From Patiria pectinifera (taxonomy: Eukaryota; Echinodermata; Asteroidea; Valvatida; Asterinidae), in NCBI GenBank assembly GCA_029964075.1, contig CM057147.1, positions 25,689,513-25,753,512 of the forward strand: a DNA stretch of 64,000 nucleotides. The letters run 5' to 3'. The notes below the pieces were generated by a model. The model saw only the letters and a list, made by a program, of their open reading frames with translations. It had not been told where the DNA came from and did no database searches. Positions 14,201 to 29,200 of this stretch are shown piece by piece. Position 1 is the stretch's first letter; every line of letters begins with the position of its first letter. The position numbers and the translations under genes were made by a program.

Positions 14201-17200
14201 CTTCAATGAAAACCACTCTCAATGTTATCCCCACGGGATAGATCAACATCAGTCGCGTAATGAGAAGAAAGTTCTTCTGCGCTACTAATCCAAAGTACTC
14301 AAGTGAAAAGCAGCCACATCATTCGGCTTATTTGCGTTTATCGGCGGCATCGGGATTTGTTTGGTCGAATAACACAGATGCTTCCTTGCAGCTGTGCGCT
14401 ACCAACAAGCTGACTCAAAAAATGGAGACACAAAATAGCAACACATTTGTAGAATCATGGAGGATTATTCCTCCATGGTTGAACTTATCAGCTTGTTTTA
14501 ATCTTAATATTATTTACCTGTTTTAAAGTAAATCAAGAACTAAAAACCGAGGGGTGTTTGTTAATATATAAAGGGGTTTAAATCACATCATGAATGAAGA
14601 GAATAATAAGATTTGCGGCATTAAAAGAAAGGTTGGTCTTGAAACGTCTTGAAGACAAAACGATGTTCCTGCTTTGAATCTGAATACGTTGTACAGTACT
14701 ATGTCCCCCAAAAAGCGTCCGTCTGTCTATTTTTGAAATAACTACAAAACTATGAGGTCAATTTTTAAAAATGTGTGGTTGTTCAGATACTCCTAAGCCT
14801 TGGCCTCAACCCCAATGAGTTTCATTTAATTTCAGTCACGCACAACTACACAATCGTTGATCACAACAACATTTTTGGACACTGTGACCAAGTTCCTTGC
14901 CTTATTCAATTTCGGTAAGGTGTTAAGTATAAGCCGTGTGAAATCCTTCAAGTTGTGAAAAGGGCTGCAGTCGGGATTTTAATCATGTGCCTGGCTACCA
15001 GTCATCATGGCAAGACATCATGGCAAGGGCAAATATTGCAGTCCCAAGCCACATCAGCATTTTTTTTCTCAACATAACCTCATGTTTTTGTGGTCATTTT
15101 TAAAACAGTCAGACGGATACATTTTGGGGACATAGCCTACCATGTCATGTATCTAGGTCCGCCTGCATGCCTCCTCATTCTATGACATTATGCCCTTAGC
15201 ACCAAGCGGGGACACGCATTAATTTGATGGACCTGACAACGTGAGGTTGGATACATGAACGGAATCATGTAATCCTCACGAATTGAAGCAGATGTCACAT
15301 TTCAATATCGATGCCGCAACATCGTGCGAGCGATCCCAAAGAGCACTTAATATCATAAGCCGCTTTGGGAGGTCCCCGGGGACGAGTGCCTCTTCGACGA
15401 CTCTCGTTTGAAAGTCATCAGGAACGGTTTTTTTAATACCGAGGGCATTACATTATGTAATTAAGATTGCACTTGGGTTTTTTTCTGCTACAGTAATGTT
15501 GGTACTCGTTACTAAACTTTTGAACTATTGAACCTAGAACCTCTTAATTAACAAGGTGTTTTCTTGCATTGAATCGGTGAAATCTGTACACAATTTAGCA
15601 TTTCTTAAAATGATTATGGTACTTCAGCAGTCTGAGTAACTTTAAGCACATTGTGGAATTAGAGTATGCATATATAAATATCTAGATTAAATCAATGGAA
15701 GGGTTGCCTCAAATTTGAGGAATTTTTACAACGTCAACTCTAAGATGGTGTTTCGAGCTAGTTCATGGTTCAAACGTGGATGAAGAACTATTTGACCTGT
15801 TTTTCCTCCGGAAAAAAAAGTAAATACAGAAGTGTTGTTTTGTCATCTCGAAGCCAAGAACCTCTTGAAGAAACAAACAGCATCTCCAAACTCTACTCTC
15901 ATCTCATGCAAACACCTCACTCCTAGAACCAGCGCGCCAATAACGCGCGGACTTTTCAATTACCGTCTTCTACAGCTCCTTCCCTTTATGTGTGTTTTTT
16001 CCCCTCCGTCGTCGTGTATTGGATTTCTGACCAGCTAGATCGGATGTTTGTGCCTCCGGGACGGGGGCTGCCTGGCCTCTTAGCTGAATATTACACCGCT
16101 GAGATTGCATCCGTTCCAATCCCCTCGGGCAGCGATATTCAGCGGGGTTGGTATGGGCAGACGTGCGGGAGGGTTTTTGGTGGTTGTGGTTGTAGCGTGC
16201 GATGTTTTTTTTTTTATTTGTCCCGCCGAACGAAGTGCATTAAAAGGCGCTAGCGAGCGGGCTGGACCAGCAGCCATTTTTGAAAAGCTTCCACGGAGCA
16301 CAGAATGTGCTAAGCATGAACATTTCTTGCTCAACTAAGCAAAGTGTTCAGCTGAATTTCAAGTGCATGCTTGGTTGTCGGCTGCGAGTTGCTCAGTTGA
16401 TTAATTTGCCTTGTTTTAATTCAAGCATGATTAGATTTTTGCCGCCAACATCTCGTCACGATTGAGTCCATGAGCGCTACCTCATCACGGAAAGCTGCTT
16501 ATCACGTGTTATGTGCTAAGTGAGACATTCCACTTACTGGTTCCCAGTTTGGCACCTCAAGCCGTGTGCTTTCAAAGTGATTGCAGTAGCTTAACGTAGA
16601 TTGTTTTTGTACTGTTTGGGCATCAATAACCTTAAAAGGAATCTCGGGAAGGGCTTTTGTATATAATTATTCTGTCAAGAAGAAAAACCCATCTCTCAGA
16701 TGGTGCTTTGTGTTGAGTCCCCATCCGCCATTACAGAAAAATGTAATGACATGGTCTCGATAGCGACAAAAGTAGATTGATTTCTGGCTCTGAAATGATC
16801 CTTTGCCTCGTCTATGCTGCTAAAGTTCTTTTCCCGAGTAAGCCGAGTAACTTTGGTCCCAGAGTACACACACAATTCTATTCGGATTCCCATTGGCTAT
16901 TCAGTGGAAGTCTTTTCATGCACCTTATGTCCTCAATGGGCCAGATTTGTTTACCATTATTAGGTAACCATATATGATAGCACTGCCCGGCTCTCTTCGA
17001 CAGCCAACACCCAGGCTTATTCTCAGGTCTGTCAGTCAGTCAGTTAATCAGTCAGGTACAAAGAAGAATATTATGGGCTCCGTGCGCCAACAAAGAGGGC
17101 GCTCTTTTACCTAGCAACGACGTCCCATTGGCCGGACATTTAGCTGGTTGACGCACACCGTTCCTTGTGTGTGCCGCACGTACACCAGGGGATTTGTAAT

Positions 17201-20200
17201 ATGTTCACGCAGTGGTACGGCCGCGCGTCGCGGCAAAATTGGCAAGATGGCGTTGGTCGGTCACCCCCAACTGTACTTTCTTTGCCGGTGAGGGGGGTAC
17301 TTGTGAACGGAGCGGATAGACTAGCCCTCTCTGAGAAAAGCGTTGTATCTATTGCCTTTATTTTAAGAGATAGCAAAAGCCATGTTTATCTGCGCCACAA
17401 GCTAATGGCGACAAACTGTCAATGGCGGCTTCTTGAACTGACCAATCGACCCAGAATACCAGCTGGCCGATCCCATCAGCCTCCGGGGCACCTTTGTGTA
17501 AAATTGACCCCGTGACCTCATTACTGGAGGAGAGCATCCACAAACATAAATTACGCGAACTCTAATGAAATTGAAGTCGGCAATCGGGACAAAATATACC
17601 AGCGATATAATACACGTCATACACTCCGTTGAAATTATTTCGCCGAAACCATGCCAAGCGCGGTTCAAGGACGTAATTAATTAAATTACGAAATTTATCA
17701 GACGGGAAAAAATTGCAAAATGGCACGCGCCCCTTGGGCAACTGACGTGAAATTTTTATTAGTTTTTAAGAGACTTCCCCTGAATTTCCTTCACTGAATG
17801 TAGGTCGTTATTTTTATTGGAGCACAGTACAGTGTGTCATTCTCCGAGTGCCGTGGTTGCCCCTAGCCGCGTGTCTTGTTTCACAAAAGTTATTTACAAG
17901 TGGAATCGTGTTTGTTTTACGTGTGAATACATTGTTTTGGCTGATGATATTGCAATTTTGGGGTAAATAATATCATATATCATAATATATAATCTATATA
18001 ATATGATATCTTATAATATCATAATATTATAAAACTTCGTTTTGCACGGTAAACGAGCATAAGTCACGATGGAGTGCCCTATAATTGCAACATTCACATC
18101 TTAAAAAATATATATATTTATATAAAACCTTGCGAGTTTTGTGAAAAAAAAAATAGCAAAACAATGATGTCAGTTTAAAAAAACGATGTGGCCAATCCTC
18201 AATAAAAGAAAACATAAGTCACCAGAAAAGGTTATAGTTTCATTGTTTGCACACCTTGGGTATTCCTTCGCTTTGACCTCACTTGTCAAGATTCAGAAAA
18301 CAGAGTAGTTTTTGGTTTTGCTTGGAAGGCCTACCTAAGCTAGACCAATCGCAATGAGAGACTACTAAATGGGGGAAAAACAAACAATAGAAACAATAGA
18401 CATCAGTGGCTGAGACTAAGACACCGTGACAGTAAAAATCCCACCTGACATAAGACAATGAAGGCAGCAAAGATTAGTAGACGTCCGTAGAATTGGCATA
18501 CCAAGAGAACGGGGAAGATCAATAAATGAAGCCCTTGTAATGAATAGGAAGAGCCAACCAGACAAACAAGTCGTTCATACTCAATTGGTATAAGTATCTG
18601 GTCACACCATCATGTTGATGTGATCGAACTTGGCCTACTAAGGGGGTGTTTGTCATTGCCAGGTGGTAATTAACAATCCAAGGTGAACTAAGCTAATACT
18701 GACGTCACACCGATACCCCTAGGGGCTCTTCCGCACCAGACGGGTGTCTTTTACGGGGCTTCGTAATGCAATAATAGGGTGTTTTCGTGAGTGAGGCAGA
18801 GGCGCCCCTTCATTTTTTTTTCACGTTCAAATAACGTCGTTAGCGGCTTGACCTAACACGGGCGATGCCGCATTAGTTTCACACAGACAGAACTTAACCA
18901 GTCGCACAAAACTGCATACCCGCGACGAACTGACTAAACACCACTGAGTGAATGATTTCCATTGCATTATACCGGCGTGGAGTGGCAGGAGTACTTTTGT
19001 ACTAAAGTGCGAAGAACTTCAGCTCGCCCAAGTCAAAATTGAATTTGGTTTGGTATTTCGAACGAAAGTTCATGTGGAATGTTTGCATTGGTAATGTTTA
19101 AACACAAGTATAAGGTCTCAAGTCCAATCACAAGCTATTCATGTAATCTGCAGGGGAAAAAGGAACTCCGTTGTCATCGGTCAGTTGTCATGTAGTCAAC
19201 TATACACTCTAAAAACTTCCAGGTCCGATTTGACCCGGAATCTGGATTCTATTAAATTGGCCTGACACTTTCCGGATCAAAATTACACTTGTCCGGTTCA
19301 AAATGGCACTTTCCGGGTCAAAAGATACATTTCCGGGACAAACATACACTTTTTCGGGTTAAGACGACGGTTCTGGGACTCATTTTCCCAGGTAATTTTG
19401 ACACAAAAAAGTGTTATTTTGACACGAAAAAGTGTTATTTTGACACGAAAAAGTGTCCTTTTTACCCGTAAAGTTGTCATTTTGACTCGCAAAAGTGTCA
19501 GGTCAAATAGAACCCAGATTCCGGGTCAAATCTGACCTGGGGTTTATTAGAGTGTACGTATGATTGATATCATTACAACTGTACCTTGAATACACACTCT
19601 AATACACACGCTAGACTATTGTTGCCAAGAGATATCTCAAAAGAATTCCCGAGACTCTAGGAACACAACGGTCAACACAAAAGAGGGCTTGGTCCCCTCC
19701 TGTTATACAAATGTATTTCTGAGACCTCCTCTTCCGTTTTAGAATTTTAGCAGAAAATTTGCTTCACTGTACAGGAACTTCCAGGAGTCAATGACTCACA
19801 GCCTCAGTGTTAACTAAACACATTAATCGTCATGATGGTATCGTCTAATGCAGTCTCTCTGTGAAGCTTATTGCCTCCTATATTCCGCATCACGAACCAT
19901 CCAACATCTTCACCGTCACTCCAAAGAATTGACAGCCCTTAATGCAGCTAAATTCTGGCTGGGTTTTTGTGTGATCGCGAGGGATGCAAATTCCATGATT
20001 TCTCTCCTTGATTCATCAATAATTGTTGTGACTCGTAATAGATGGGGTTTATGTTGACGATAAAAGCCATGCCAAGATCAAAGGCAATCGCTCCATCCAA
20101 CTCAAAAGAGTTTTAGTTCGTTCACCTGCGATAATCACATTATATTGTTGGCGTACGTCTTGCAGATGGGGTCAACGATTGATGTGATGATGCAGCTGAT

Positions 20201-23200
20201 TTTTAATGTTCAGTGGTCAAGCTATTACTGAGGCTTAGCTTCAACGTCTTCGCATTGCAAATTTGTATTCTCATAGGAAGTACAATAGATTGTTTAAAGC
20301 GAAGTCAGAAGTAGCCTACATGCCTTTATTCATAAGAACATTACATTTTGATAAACACCTATACATTTTAAAGCTGGAAACATCTTTAACATTCAACATT
20401 TTCTCCGTTTTGACTATTTCAATACAATGAAACCTTTGTAAAAGGGTTTTCCCAGTAAAATGAGGTGCTTACTTTTAAAAAGATAAACAGTTATCAGTTG
20501 AAAAAAAATATCAAAGATAGAATAGACATTTTACTAAGATTAGTGTGTCTATGCATTATCTATGCACCTTCCTTTTTGTATTGACGAATGTAAGCTCATT
20601 TTGACTGAAAATCCCCTTCAATTAACGAAGGTTTATTGTTTAGACGAAATACCGTGTGCGAAACCTTCCAAATCGTACGCCAATGACCGCTGGTGACTCT
20701 CTCGCTAAATAATCCCCATGAATCTCGCGCCAGGATTTGATTCCAACGGCGTTAATTGTCGTCGTTTTTAATTGAAGTGCTGCAATCTATCCACATGCTC
20801 AATCAGGCGATGCCAGACTGCACGGCCCGAGAGAGCCTAAGGTTGTATCGTTTCAGAATTTCGCTTCTAATGTTTGTTGTTATTTCTCAATCGTCGCACT
20901 CGCAGGTGCTCGCCGCTAATCTCCAATACCCCCCTCGAGTTATCACCTGCGCGCAGATGATGTAACAAAATAATGATGGATTTCGTGTTCCCAGTACATC
21001 GGCGCAAATATGTGCTTTTCATGTCGCATGACTTGTCAGTGCGTCTACGCCAAAAAAAAAAACTAGGGGCGTCAGAAACATTGTTGTTTTAAATTCAACC
21101 TTAAATAATAATAATTATCTGTAAATTGGCACACTGCTAGCACACTCTATTCCAATGCCATCAATTGAAGCCAGGGTACTAAATTTACTTGTAGCAAAGA
21201 AAAAATATCATACTTATCATATCAAAATATGCCCCAATATCCATTAATTGGAAATATAATCGGAAGAAAAAAATAACGATTTGTAAACACAATTAAATAC
21301 TTATTCACACCACTGGCAACTCATTTTTGAAAGGCAAAAATAGTGTCGCAACATCATGACGGTGTGTGGTTTCATCATTATCGTGTCTTATGGGAAAAGC
21401 AAAATTTGTCGTTATTGGGAGGCACCAAAAAATATACCCTACTTTATATCTTATGAACAAATCATGAATGGTCATCGTGAGCAGGATGACTTTTTGTTTA
21501 AACATTAAATCTGAATTCGCCAAATTTGTGCCTCCTCTTGTTACTACGCAAGTGACAAGTCTAAATGAATGTATATGCAAAATATATTGTGTTCAAATTA
21601 AAATAGACATTGCAAGTACATCAATGCTACTTTTTGTTCCGTCTAAATTTCAATGTTGACTTATGCCCGTATGGTTCCCCGTATCCCACCCCTGCAGCGT
21701 GTGATGGATCACTAGAGGAGAGCAAGCTGCTGACTGATCTGACCCTCAACTACAATTTCTCGGTGCGGCCGGTCAAAAACGACTCCGTCCCTCTCAAGGT
21801 CTACATGGGATTATCCATCTCCCAGATCATCGATGTGGTAAGTGTTGGGATGAACATGGGATTAAGCTCAGGCGCCAAAGGGGAAGGGTTGGATTATGGT
21901 TTGTTAACTTTCCAAATTCATAAGTGATCCCTGTTCAGAATCACTCCGTCCCGCTCGAGGTCTACATGGGATTATCCATCTCCCAGATCATCGATGTGGT
22001 AAGTGTTGGGATGAACATGGATTTAAGCTCAGGCGCCAAAGGGGAAGGGTTGGATTATGGTTTGTTAATCTTCCAAATTCATAAGTGATCCCTGTCAGGA
22101 ATCACTCCGTCCTGCTCAAGGTCCACATGGGATTATCCATCTCCCAGATCATCGATGTGGTAAGTGATGGGATTAAGCTCAGATAATACAGTTGCCTTAA
22201 GGGAAGGGTTGGATTATGGTTTGTTAATTTTCCAAATTCATAAGTGATCCCTGTCCAGAATCATTCCGTCCCGCTGAAGCCAGGTCCACATGGTATTATC
22301 CATCTCCCAGATCATCGATGTTGTAGATGATGGGATTAACATGGTATTCACGGCTGGATTGAAAAATCAGATGGGGATGGGGGGAGGGTTGACTCGAAAG
22401 TTAACAAAGAGCCAGATTCCCCCCCCCCCTCCTCCAGTTATAAACCGCCATTTATCTCGAAAGAATCTGAATATGGGTGTCGCTATTAGAGGGGCATAAG
22501 TGGTCGTAGGGGAGGTGGTGGGGAACTAATACGGCTTAAGTACTAGAGAGGGGAGATTTTCGCCCCCCCCCCCCACCACCACCACCAACCCCACCATCGG
22601 CTCCTCTCCCGGACCCGCCACAATGTTTAAGAACATAACAGTCGAACTTAGTTTTAAATACTACAAATTCATCAGAATCAAATGATCGACGCGAGGATTT
22701 GATTCAATGCGATTATGCGTCAAAGTTAACACCCTATGAAAAAAAGTTGCACATTAATATTCCCCTCTAGTGTGATGACTTCCTTCTTCAAAGCTCCGCT
22801 GCATGTCAGATACAAGATAATTCTCAAGCTCCATGCAACCTGTCACTATTTATACGACAGAATTGAACGTCGGGATGTTTATTTAAAATTGTGTCTTGCC
22901 CTTCATCAACGTTGGATGCGGTACCAGGCCCTCTATCGGATTCGAACCAGACACCATGCTCGGTGGTCAGGGTAAGACGTTTGCGTTTGTAAGCAAAAAG
23001 GCCGTTGGTTCAAGTTCCGCCCAAGTAAGCTCGCTTATTTTCTTTCTCGCAGGCCCTCGGGCTACTCTGAGGATACAGTGTTTATGAAATTAACAATTCA
23101 TCAGAATTTAAATGATCGATGCGTGTCTCAGTTCACACCGACCTTTCAGAATTAGGTAGCATCCATGTTGTCCTCTTCCGCATATTGGCTTTCTACTTCA

Positions 23201-26200
23201 AAACTTCTGCTGACGGATACAAGATAAATCTGAAGTCGCAGTTTTGCACTTCTGTTATTAGGTACGTGTTTAAAGGTTGCGCGCCTAGCCGCAGGTGTTT
23301 GATCAATTAATTATTCAACTCCTTCGATTCTGCCCAATATGCGTGGATGTTCGAGCAGAAAGAAGGGAGATGGTTTCCTGTTTAGACCTCCGCTGTGGCA
23401 TTATCTACAAGGAGACATTCAATCTGTTACCCACGCTTGAGTACGGCCGATGTAGATGGGAGAATGACCCTCAATCATGAATTTCATACATGCCTCTATC
23501 TAAGTTTACTGTGGGTGGTGCGTTCTCACAATAATTGTGGTTGTGAAATCTAAAACTTAAAGGCATATTGTAATAAGTTGCTTTTATCCCAAAAGAACCT
23601 ACCGAATTATTATCATCAAAAAGTTTACTTGGAGTAAATATCGTACTGGTACTAAACACCCCGTGAAATTGTTCCCCATGGCTTGCTGTCATAAAGAGGA
23701 AATCAAGAAATGTAGGTGGTTCCCAACGATCAGTCAATTGACTGATTTTTGGAAATAAAGAGTGCAAAATCGTGTGTCGTGATCAAAAGGTTGTGCATTG
23801 TTTTGCACTGTGCCCTCGAAAAGTGTATATCCACGGAGCTGAAACTTTAACAGGTTAGGTTTTGAACATGCTTTGCATTTTTAGTGGCGTTCTTGGAAAC
23901 GAACAACATGCATGTAAAACAAATGATCTGCCTTTAACAAGTTATCAGGAAAACACTAGGTTTTTATCTACATCGATACTCAGTGATGAATGTTGAAGCA
24001 CTATCCTTTGATTGTGCTTTAGGTATCTGTTTTAATTTAAAACCTATACGGAGTTGTATATACAGCAAAATCCTCAAGAGTCTCCTCAAGTCATCACAAG
24101 TCAATTACAAGTCTCTCACACGTCAGCAAGTCTCAATTCTCAAGCAACCTTAATTCCAATTTGACGCGTGGAGGAGTTTTCATTTGATTTGTAATTCATA
24201 TGTCTCAGACTTAACTGCAACTCTGCTTGCCGATTCGTCTTGAAAGTGCGTTCAATATCAGGTTGGCGTATTGGTTCTTTCCTCGCCTTCCACCGATGTG
24301 ACCCAGGTTCGAATCCCGCCTGGGCCAAAATGTGGATTGGGTTTTCATTCCCTACCTGATTCCGTGGGTTTTTCTCAGAATATTCTTCTGGGGTTTTCCT
24401 CCCACCTCTAAAACTGTAATTTCTTCTCATTGTCTCCTCTTCACAGGTTTCTTCAGGCTTGCGAGCTACAGTGCCTAGGGCGCTTTTGAGGAATCCTTGG
24501 TTTCATTATCAGAAATGATTAATAATAATAATAATAACTTTACATGGGAGCAAAGAACTGTTACGGATAAATTATTAGGATCTTAAAGATGGGTTTTACG
24601 ATGAAATGAACATGGGACGTTAGGAAGCCTTAAGAAAAGATAACTTCGATTAAGTTGCAAGATGTATTCACGAGACACGAGTGATTCCCAAGGCACACAT
24701 GCAACTTACCCTCAGGGTTATACATCTCTTAATGCGTTTCTTTCTCTGTCTGCCCCTCTCTACCCGCCAACCTTACCCGTTTACCTTTTACCTAATTCCA
24801 GATCTTTCACTCATCCCCTCTTCAAAAAAAAAGAAAAAAAGAAATTGCTTGAATCAAGAACGAATGATGCTATACGAGAGCTCACGTGACCTCCCTGCCC
24901 CTCTCATCCCGAGTACGCGGGCCTCAATTACTGCTCCTTTACTCGTAATCTCCCTCAAGAGATTAAAGCGGCCAGTTTGTATCTGAAATTAAAACACACT
25001 TGTCTAGCTCAACCGCCTTTTGATCCTCTAGTGTATTATTCCACACGGACAGCTCCATGCACCCTCCGCTAGCTCGCGTCGGGGAGGCAGGAACGAGCCA
25101 ACCGTCGGTAAATTCCTCTGCATTGATTTTCACCCCAGGTCATATTTTTGTCCTTCTTCCGAGTCTGAGTTTTTGCATTGTCTCGTAATGCCTAATCGCC
25201 AATCCATCTTTCGTTTTGGCTGCTGTAATCGTTGGAAGGCATCGCATGCTGTGGTATCGAGCAAGACGTTGCAGATCTAACTGACCCGGGAAAAGGACAT
25301 GTGGCACGATATAGTTTTTAACTGTTTAGGCCTATACCATTAAAACGGAAATCGGAAGCCTCGCAACACAATTTTCGCTTCTTATGTGAACGTCTCATTA
25401 CCATGGACGCGTCTGCAAGTTTAACCAAGTGTACATAACCAATTAATCTAAAATTGGGGTAATTATTTTTCTCATAACTTAACAATATTTTTAAACCTCG
25501 TATAGATCAAATTGCTTCTTGTTTATTCACCATGAACCAATTCGTATTTTATATCGACCGCCCAAGAACAAACTGTGTCAGAAATATAGAAAACGATAAG
25601 AATCGCGTCGACGCAGCTTGTGACATATTGTCCAATAATTACATGATATACAAATGGACGCGGAACGCGCAAAATCTAAGACAAACAAAACTTAACGTAA
25701 AAAATCCATATGTTTGTCGAAGGGGCGTGGCTAACTCGCAAACGGCGATACGTTAATTAATACAGTTTGTCGGAAGCCCCGTATTCTCGCAAAATCTCGC
25801 ATGTCTTATTTTAAAGCAGCTGACCCACTGAGCGATTCCAACATTGCCATTCGAAATTATCCTGAAAAGCCTCAAAAGGCGCAAATGTCTTCTTTTTGAG
25901 GGAACACAAGGAAGGCTGTAATTAAAGTCTCGGTCTGCGTGCAGCTGAATCCACATTCTGGGTTCACTGGCCAACATCATGACTCTCTTGAGCGAAAGTG
26001 ATTATGAGCTGAGACAATACGGAGCCACTCGTCCGTGTCTACAGGCGTTGGAAATGTTCTCATGCAACCATGCTCTGCAATCACTCTCATCAACAAATGT
26101 CGGTGATTACTAGTACGTGATCATGCCTAAATCTGATATGGTATCTTGCACCATCTTGACTTTCCCTTCATCGTTCTGTTGTCGTGAATGTCGCACTACA

Positions 26201-29200
26201 TGTAAAGGTAAAGGTAAAGGTCCCATAGCCATTACTGGCCGTAGGGGCAGTGGGATGTTAGAGGTCCACTGTGTCTTGGGCGCGGCATATGAGTGGCGGT
26301 GCCCAGTCCTCTCCTCTCGCCGTCTTACCTTCCCTGAACGAATCAGGTACCCAATTTACTGTTGGGTCGCCAGAAAGAGTTTTCCAGTTTTTGGTCCGAA
26401 TGGGGATTCGAACCGCCAACCTTCCACTCCGTAGCTCCACGCTCTAACCGCCGCGGCTACGAGGCCCCTCCGCGGCTGCATGTCATGAAACTTAATATCA
26501 TTAACGTCAAATTGTAATAAACTAGCGGTCAGGTTTTTGCGCTTTGGTAACTTTACGCGCCTTTAAACGCCGAAGCATTTCGTTGATCAAAGATATTTTG
26601 CATTGTCTAGACAGAAGTTGTATACACGTACAATATGTGGGGAAAATTACTCAATATTTACTGGTTTGACCAGGGGTGAACTGAAACGAAATACGTCTTT
26701 ATGTCAAAGTGGTGGGATCAAATGACGGAGTTATAGATATTTTCCCGAAATCTATATCTTAATCCTTTTCGAGTTTCATTTGCGTTTTTGGTTCAGATTT
26801 CCGAAGCGGTTTGGTCGGAAATTGAATCTGGGGATAAAAGAAGTCGTTGCTGAGGATAACAGAAGTCGTTTCGGGGATAACATATCTGAGTAACTGTAAC
26901 AGAAATCGTCTGTTGATATGCTTTATCTGTGTGCCCGTGTTTGTATTTGCATTCGGTAAGGGACGTTGAACAATAGAGGACATTAGGGTCCACAATTCCA
27001 GAAGGTCCACAATTGACGATCGTGTACAAAACATATGGGAGGTCTTCCTAAAAAGTTATGGTACAAACAAAAGAGGGACAATAGGGGGTCCCCGATTGAA
27101 GGTGTTTACACACTGGTGTGTGCGGATGTGCGTGTTTATTGTGTAAATCGAGGACACACACGTGCAACATCATCGATGAATCGAGGACAGAAACCGAATC
27201 GAGGACTCCTCCTTTGAAAAACGTGTACACAACCAATGAGAGCTCAGGTTGCGAAAAAGATTGTACGAACAAAAGAAAAGGGAAGAGAAACAAAAGAAAA
27301 TCCTCGATTTTCACCATAAACAAACGTGCTAGAAGGAGCGGCTGGTTGGTGTTTTTTTTGTGTTTTTTTTAGATGTCTCTGCACAGATTTCTAAGCTGGA
27401 GTAACTTTGACAACTTTGTCCATCTTTTCGAAACTGTGAACTTGAAACCCTGCGGTGAGTGACACAGGTTACAGGCCTACTTTCCGGGATGCTTAGCCGA
27501 CCTACATGATACAATTATGTTTCCGTGTCGCCGCAAATTATAGAACGGTTTTGGAAATCCCGTTGCTTCGGGGGAGACTGCAAGTACCCCTCTTCAGTGG
27601 CGCTCGAGTTACGGGAAGGCTGTTCAGCTTTTGCTCCGCGTTATTGGCTCATCGGGGGAAAAAAAACCTGCCAAACTGTCTAACCGAATTAGCACTTATG
27701 GTCGTAAAAACCTGTATTAAACCTCATCGTAGGTTGAGGATTAGGAATTCGGCGGGCCTGCTACAATGCAACCCAAGAGCCGCGTCCTTAATCCAATCAT
27801 AAAGTGTAACATGACAGTTGGGCGGCTCTTTCATGGGGGATATGTCACTTGATTTGGTTGGTCCAGTTATGATTGATGATCAGATACTCCGGGCAACTGT
27901 CAAATTCATAATATGCGGCCAGTGGCTTCACTTTCCAGCGAGCATCCCAGTAATTCCAATGTTTTCAGGAATGTCCAGGGCATGTTTACCACAGCACACT
28001 TCTACATGTTAATTTTGTGTTATTGTATGTGTTCTGTTGTAAGCCTCGCAAAGTAAATCGGAAGCGCAACTTCCTTTTCCGACGGAAGACGTTATTTATT
28101 TGGTGAAATAAAGAATTATATTTTTTTTAAACTTACGAACGGATTACTGCTTGAGCTACTGAAAAATTGGATTAACTTTTTTTCCACCAAAAAAAAATCC
28201 ATGCGGTTTTATGTCATCCATATGTTTTGTTGCTGACACATTGTTCAAGTATGCACCCAGCGAAAACATACTCCGGAGGCAACAACTTACAAAAGCGTCC
28301 GTGTCGATTTTGCGGGAAACTCCATGGCAACCGAGGAAGACCGAAAAATGCCCTCCAGGGGACATCACGTCGATATCAGCCAAAATCGAACATCACTCGG
28401 ATAGGTTTATACTATGTTACAGAGACACACACAAAAAGAAAGAAAGAGAACAAGGAGAAAAGAATCAGGGCAACGAAGGGGAGGAAATTGGGATGGGAAG
28501 AAGGAGGAAAGGAATGGATTGGGGAGGATGGATGCAAGAATGTGGCGGTCTTTCGTCGTCTGACGCCAGTGTGAGGGTTGCTCATGTGCCGTAAATTGAT
28601 TTTTCCCGCCTTTCTTGTGTCCTTTGCGATTGCCCGCGGTTTTCTGTCTAGTCTCTCCCTTTTTAGTTTTAAAGAAGAGGCGAATGCAGTGTAATTCGAA
28701 CGCAACATGCGGGATTAATTTTCTCTAGAATGATTCAGTATTTGCGACAGTCTTTAACAGTTAAACCTGCTTAATGCTGTCTGCTGCATTGTAAGTGTTG
28801 TCAAAATTCGACGAGAAAACACATGACTTGATGTCGATGAAAATTATAAGATTGTGAATAAGATTGGTATAAACCTCATTTTCACAGACCAAGTTTATAT
28901 TTAGATCATTCTGGTTTTCAAATAACGTTTGTCGTCATTTTGAACACTTTAAGTCCAAGAATGAACCCTTTCGGTCCGCTTAGCTTTGGCAAATTAAAAA
29001 ATAAAAGTAAAGCATTATGCGTATATGTTTGGCTAAAGATGCAAGAAAAAAATAACTAAAAAAACATTTGCCCTTCGTGCAGGGGCGGATCTAGCTTTCA
29101 GGAAACGCATGGGGAGGGGGGGGGTGATATTTGAGTGATGGCGTGCCCCTGCTATGGGGGCCGGGGGCATTCCCCCTCCCCCATTTGAAAGGAATTGAGA

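Larger units (their letters stand above)
8271..21697 (+). other. intron 1 of gene 1 (13.4 kb)
   Basis: No nested gene recognised. It holds a tRNA-derived repeat near 12704, a short CAGT microsatellite at 17030-17056, an AT-only palindromic stretch near 17966-18030 and the foldback element at 19205. Confidence 0.6.
21838..22323 (+). repeat. 161-bp tandem repeat containing the end of exon 2
   Basis: Each unit holds the last 60 bp of exon 2 plus about 100 bp of intron start (GTAAGTGTTGGGATGAACAT, GGTTGGATTATGGTTTG). The first two steps are exactly 161 bp between donors. Divergence rises away from exon 2. Confidence 0.85.

Noticed and set aside
16105..16338. Overlapping frames on both strands, 77-87 codons
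   Set aside because: Low-complexity valine or lysine runs from a T-rich/A-rich stretch; no exon signals at the edges.
22931..23035. Possible functional tRNA gene near a B-box-like sequence
   Set aside because: No acceptor stem or D arm pairs convincingly; at best a decayed tRNA-derived SINE.
27140..27210. Three short direct repeats of ATCGAGGAC
   Set aside because: Too short and irregular to define an element.
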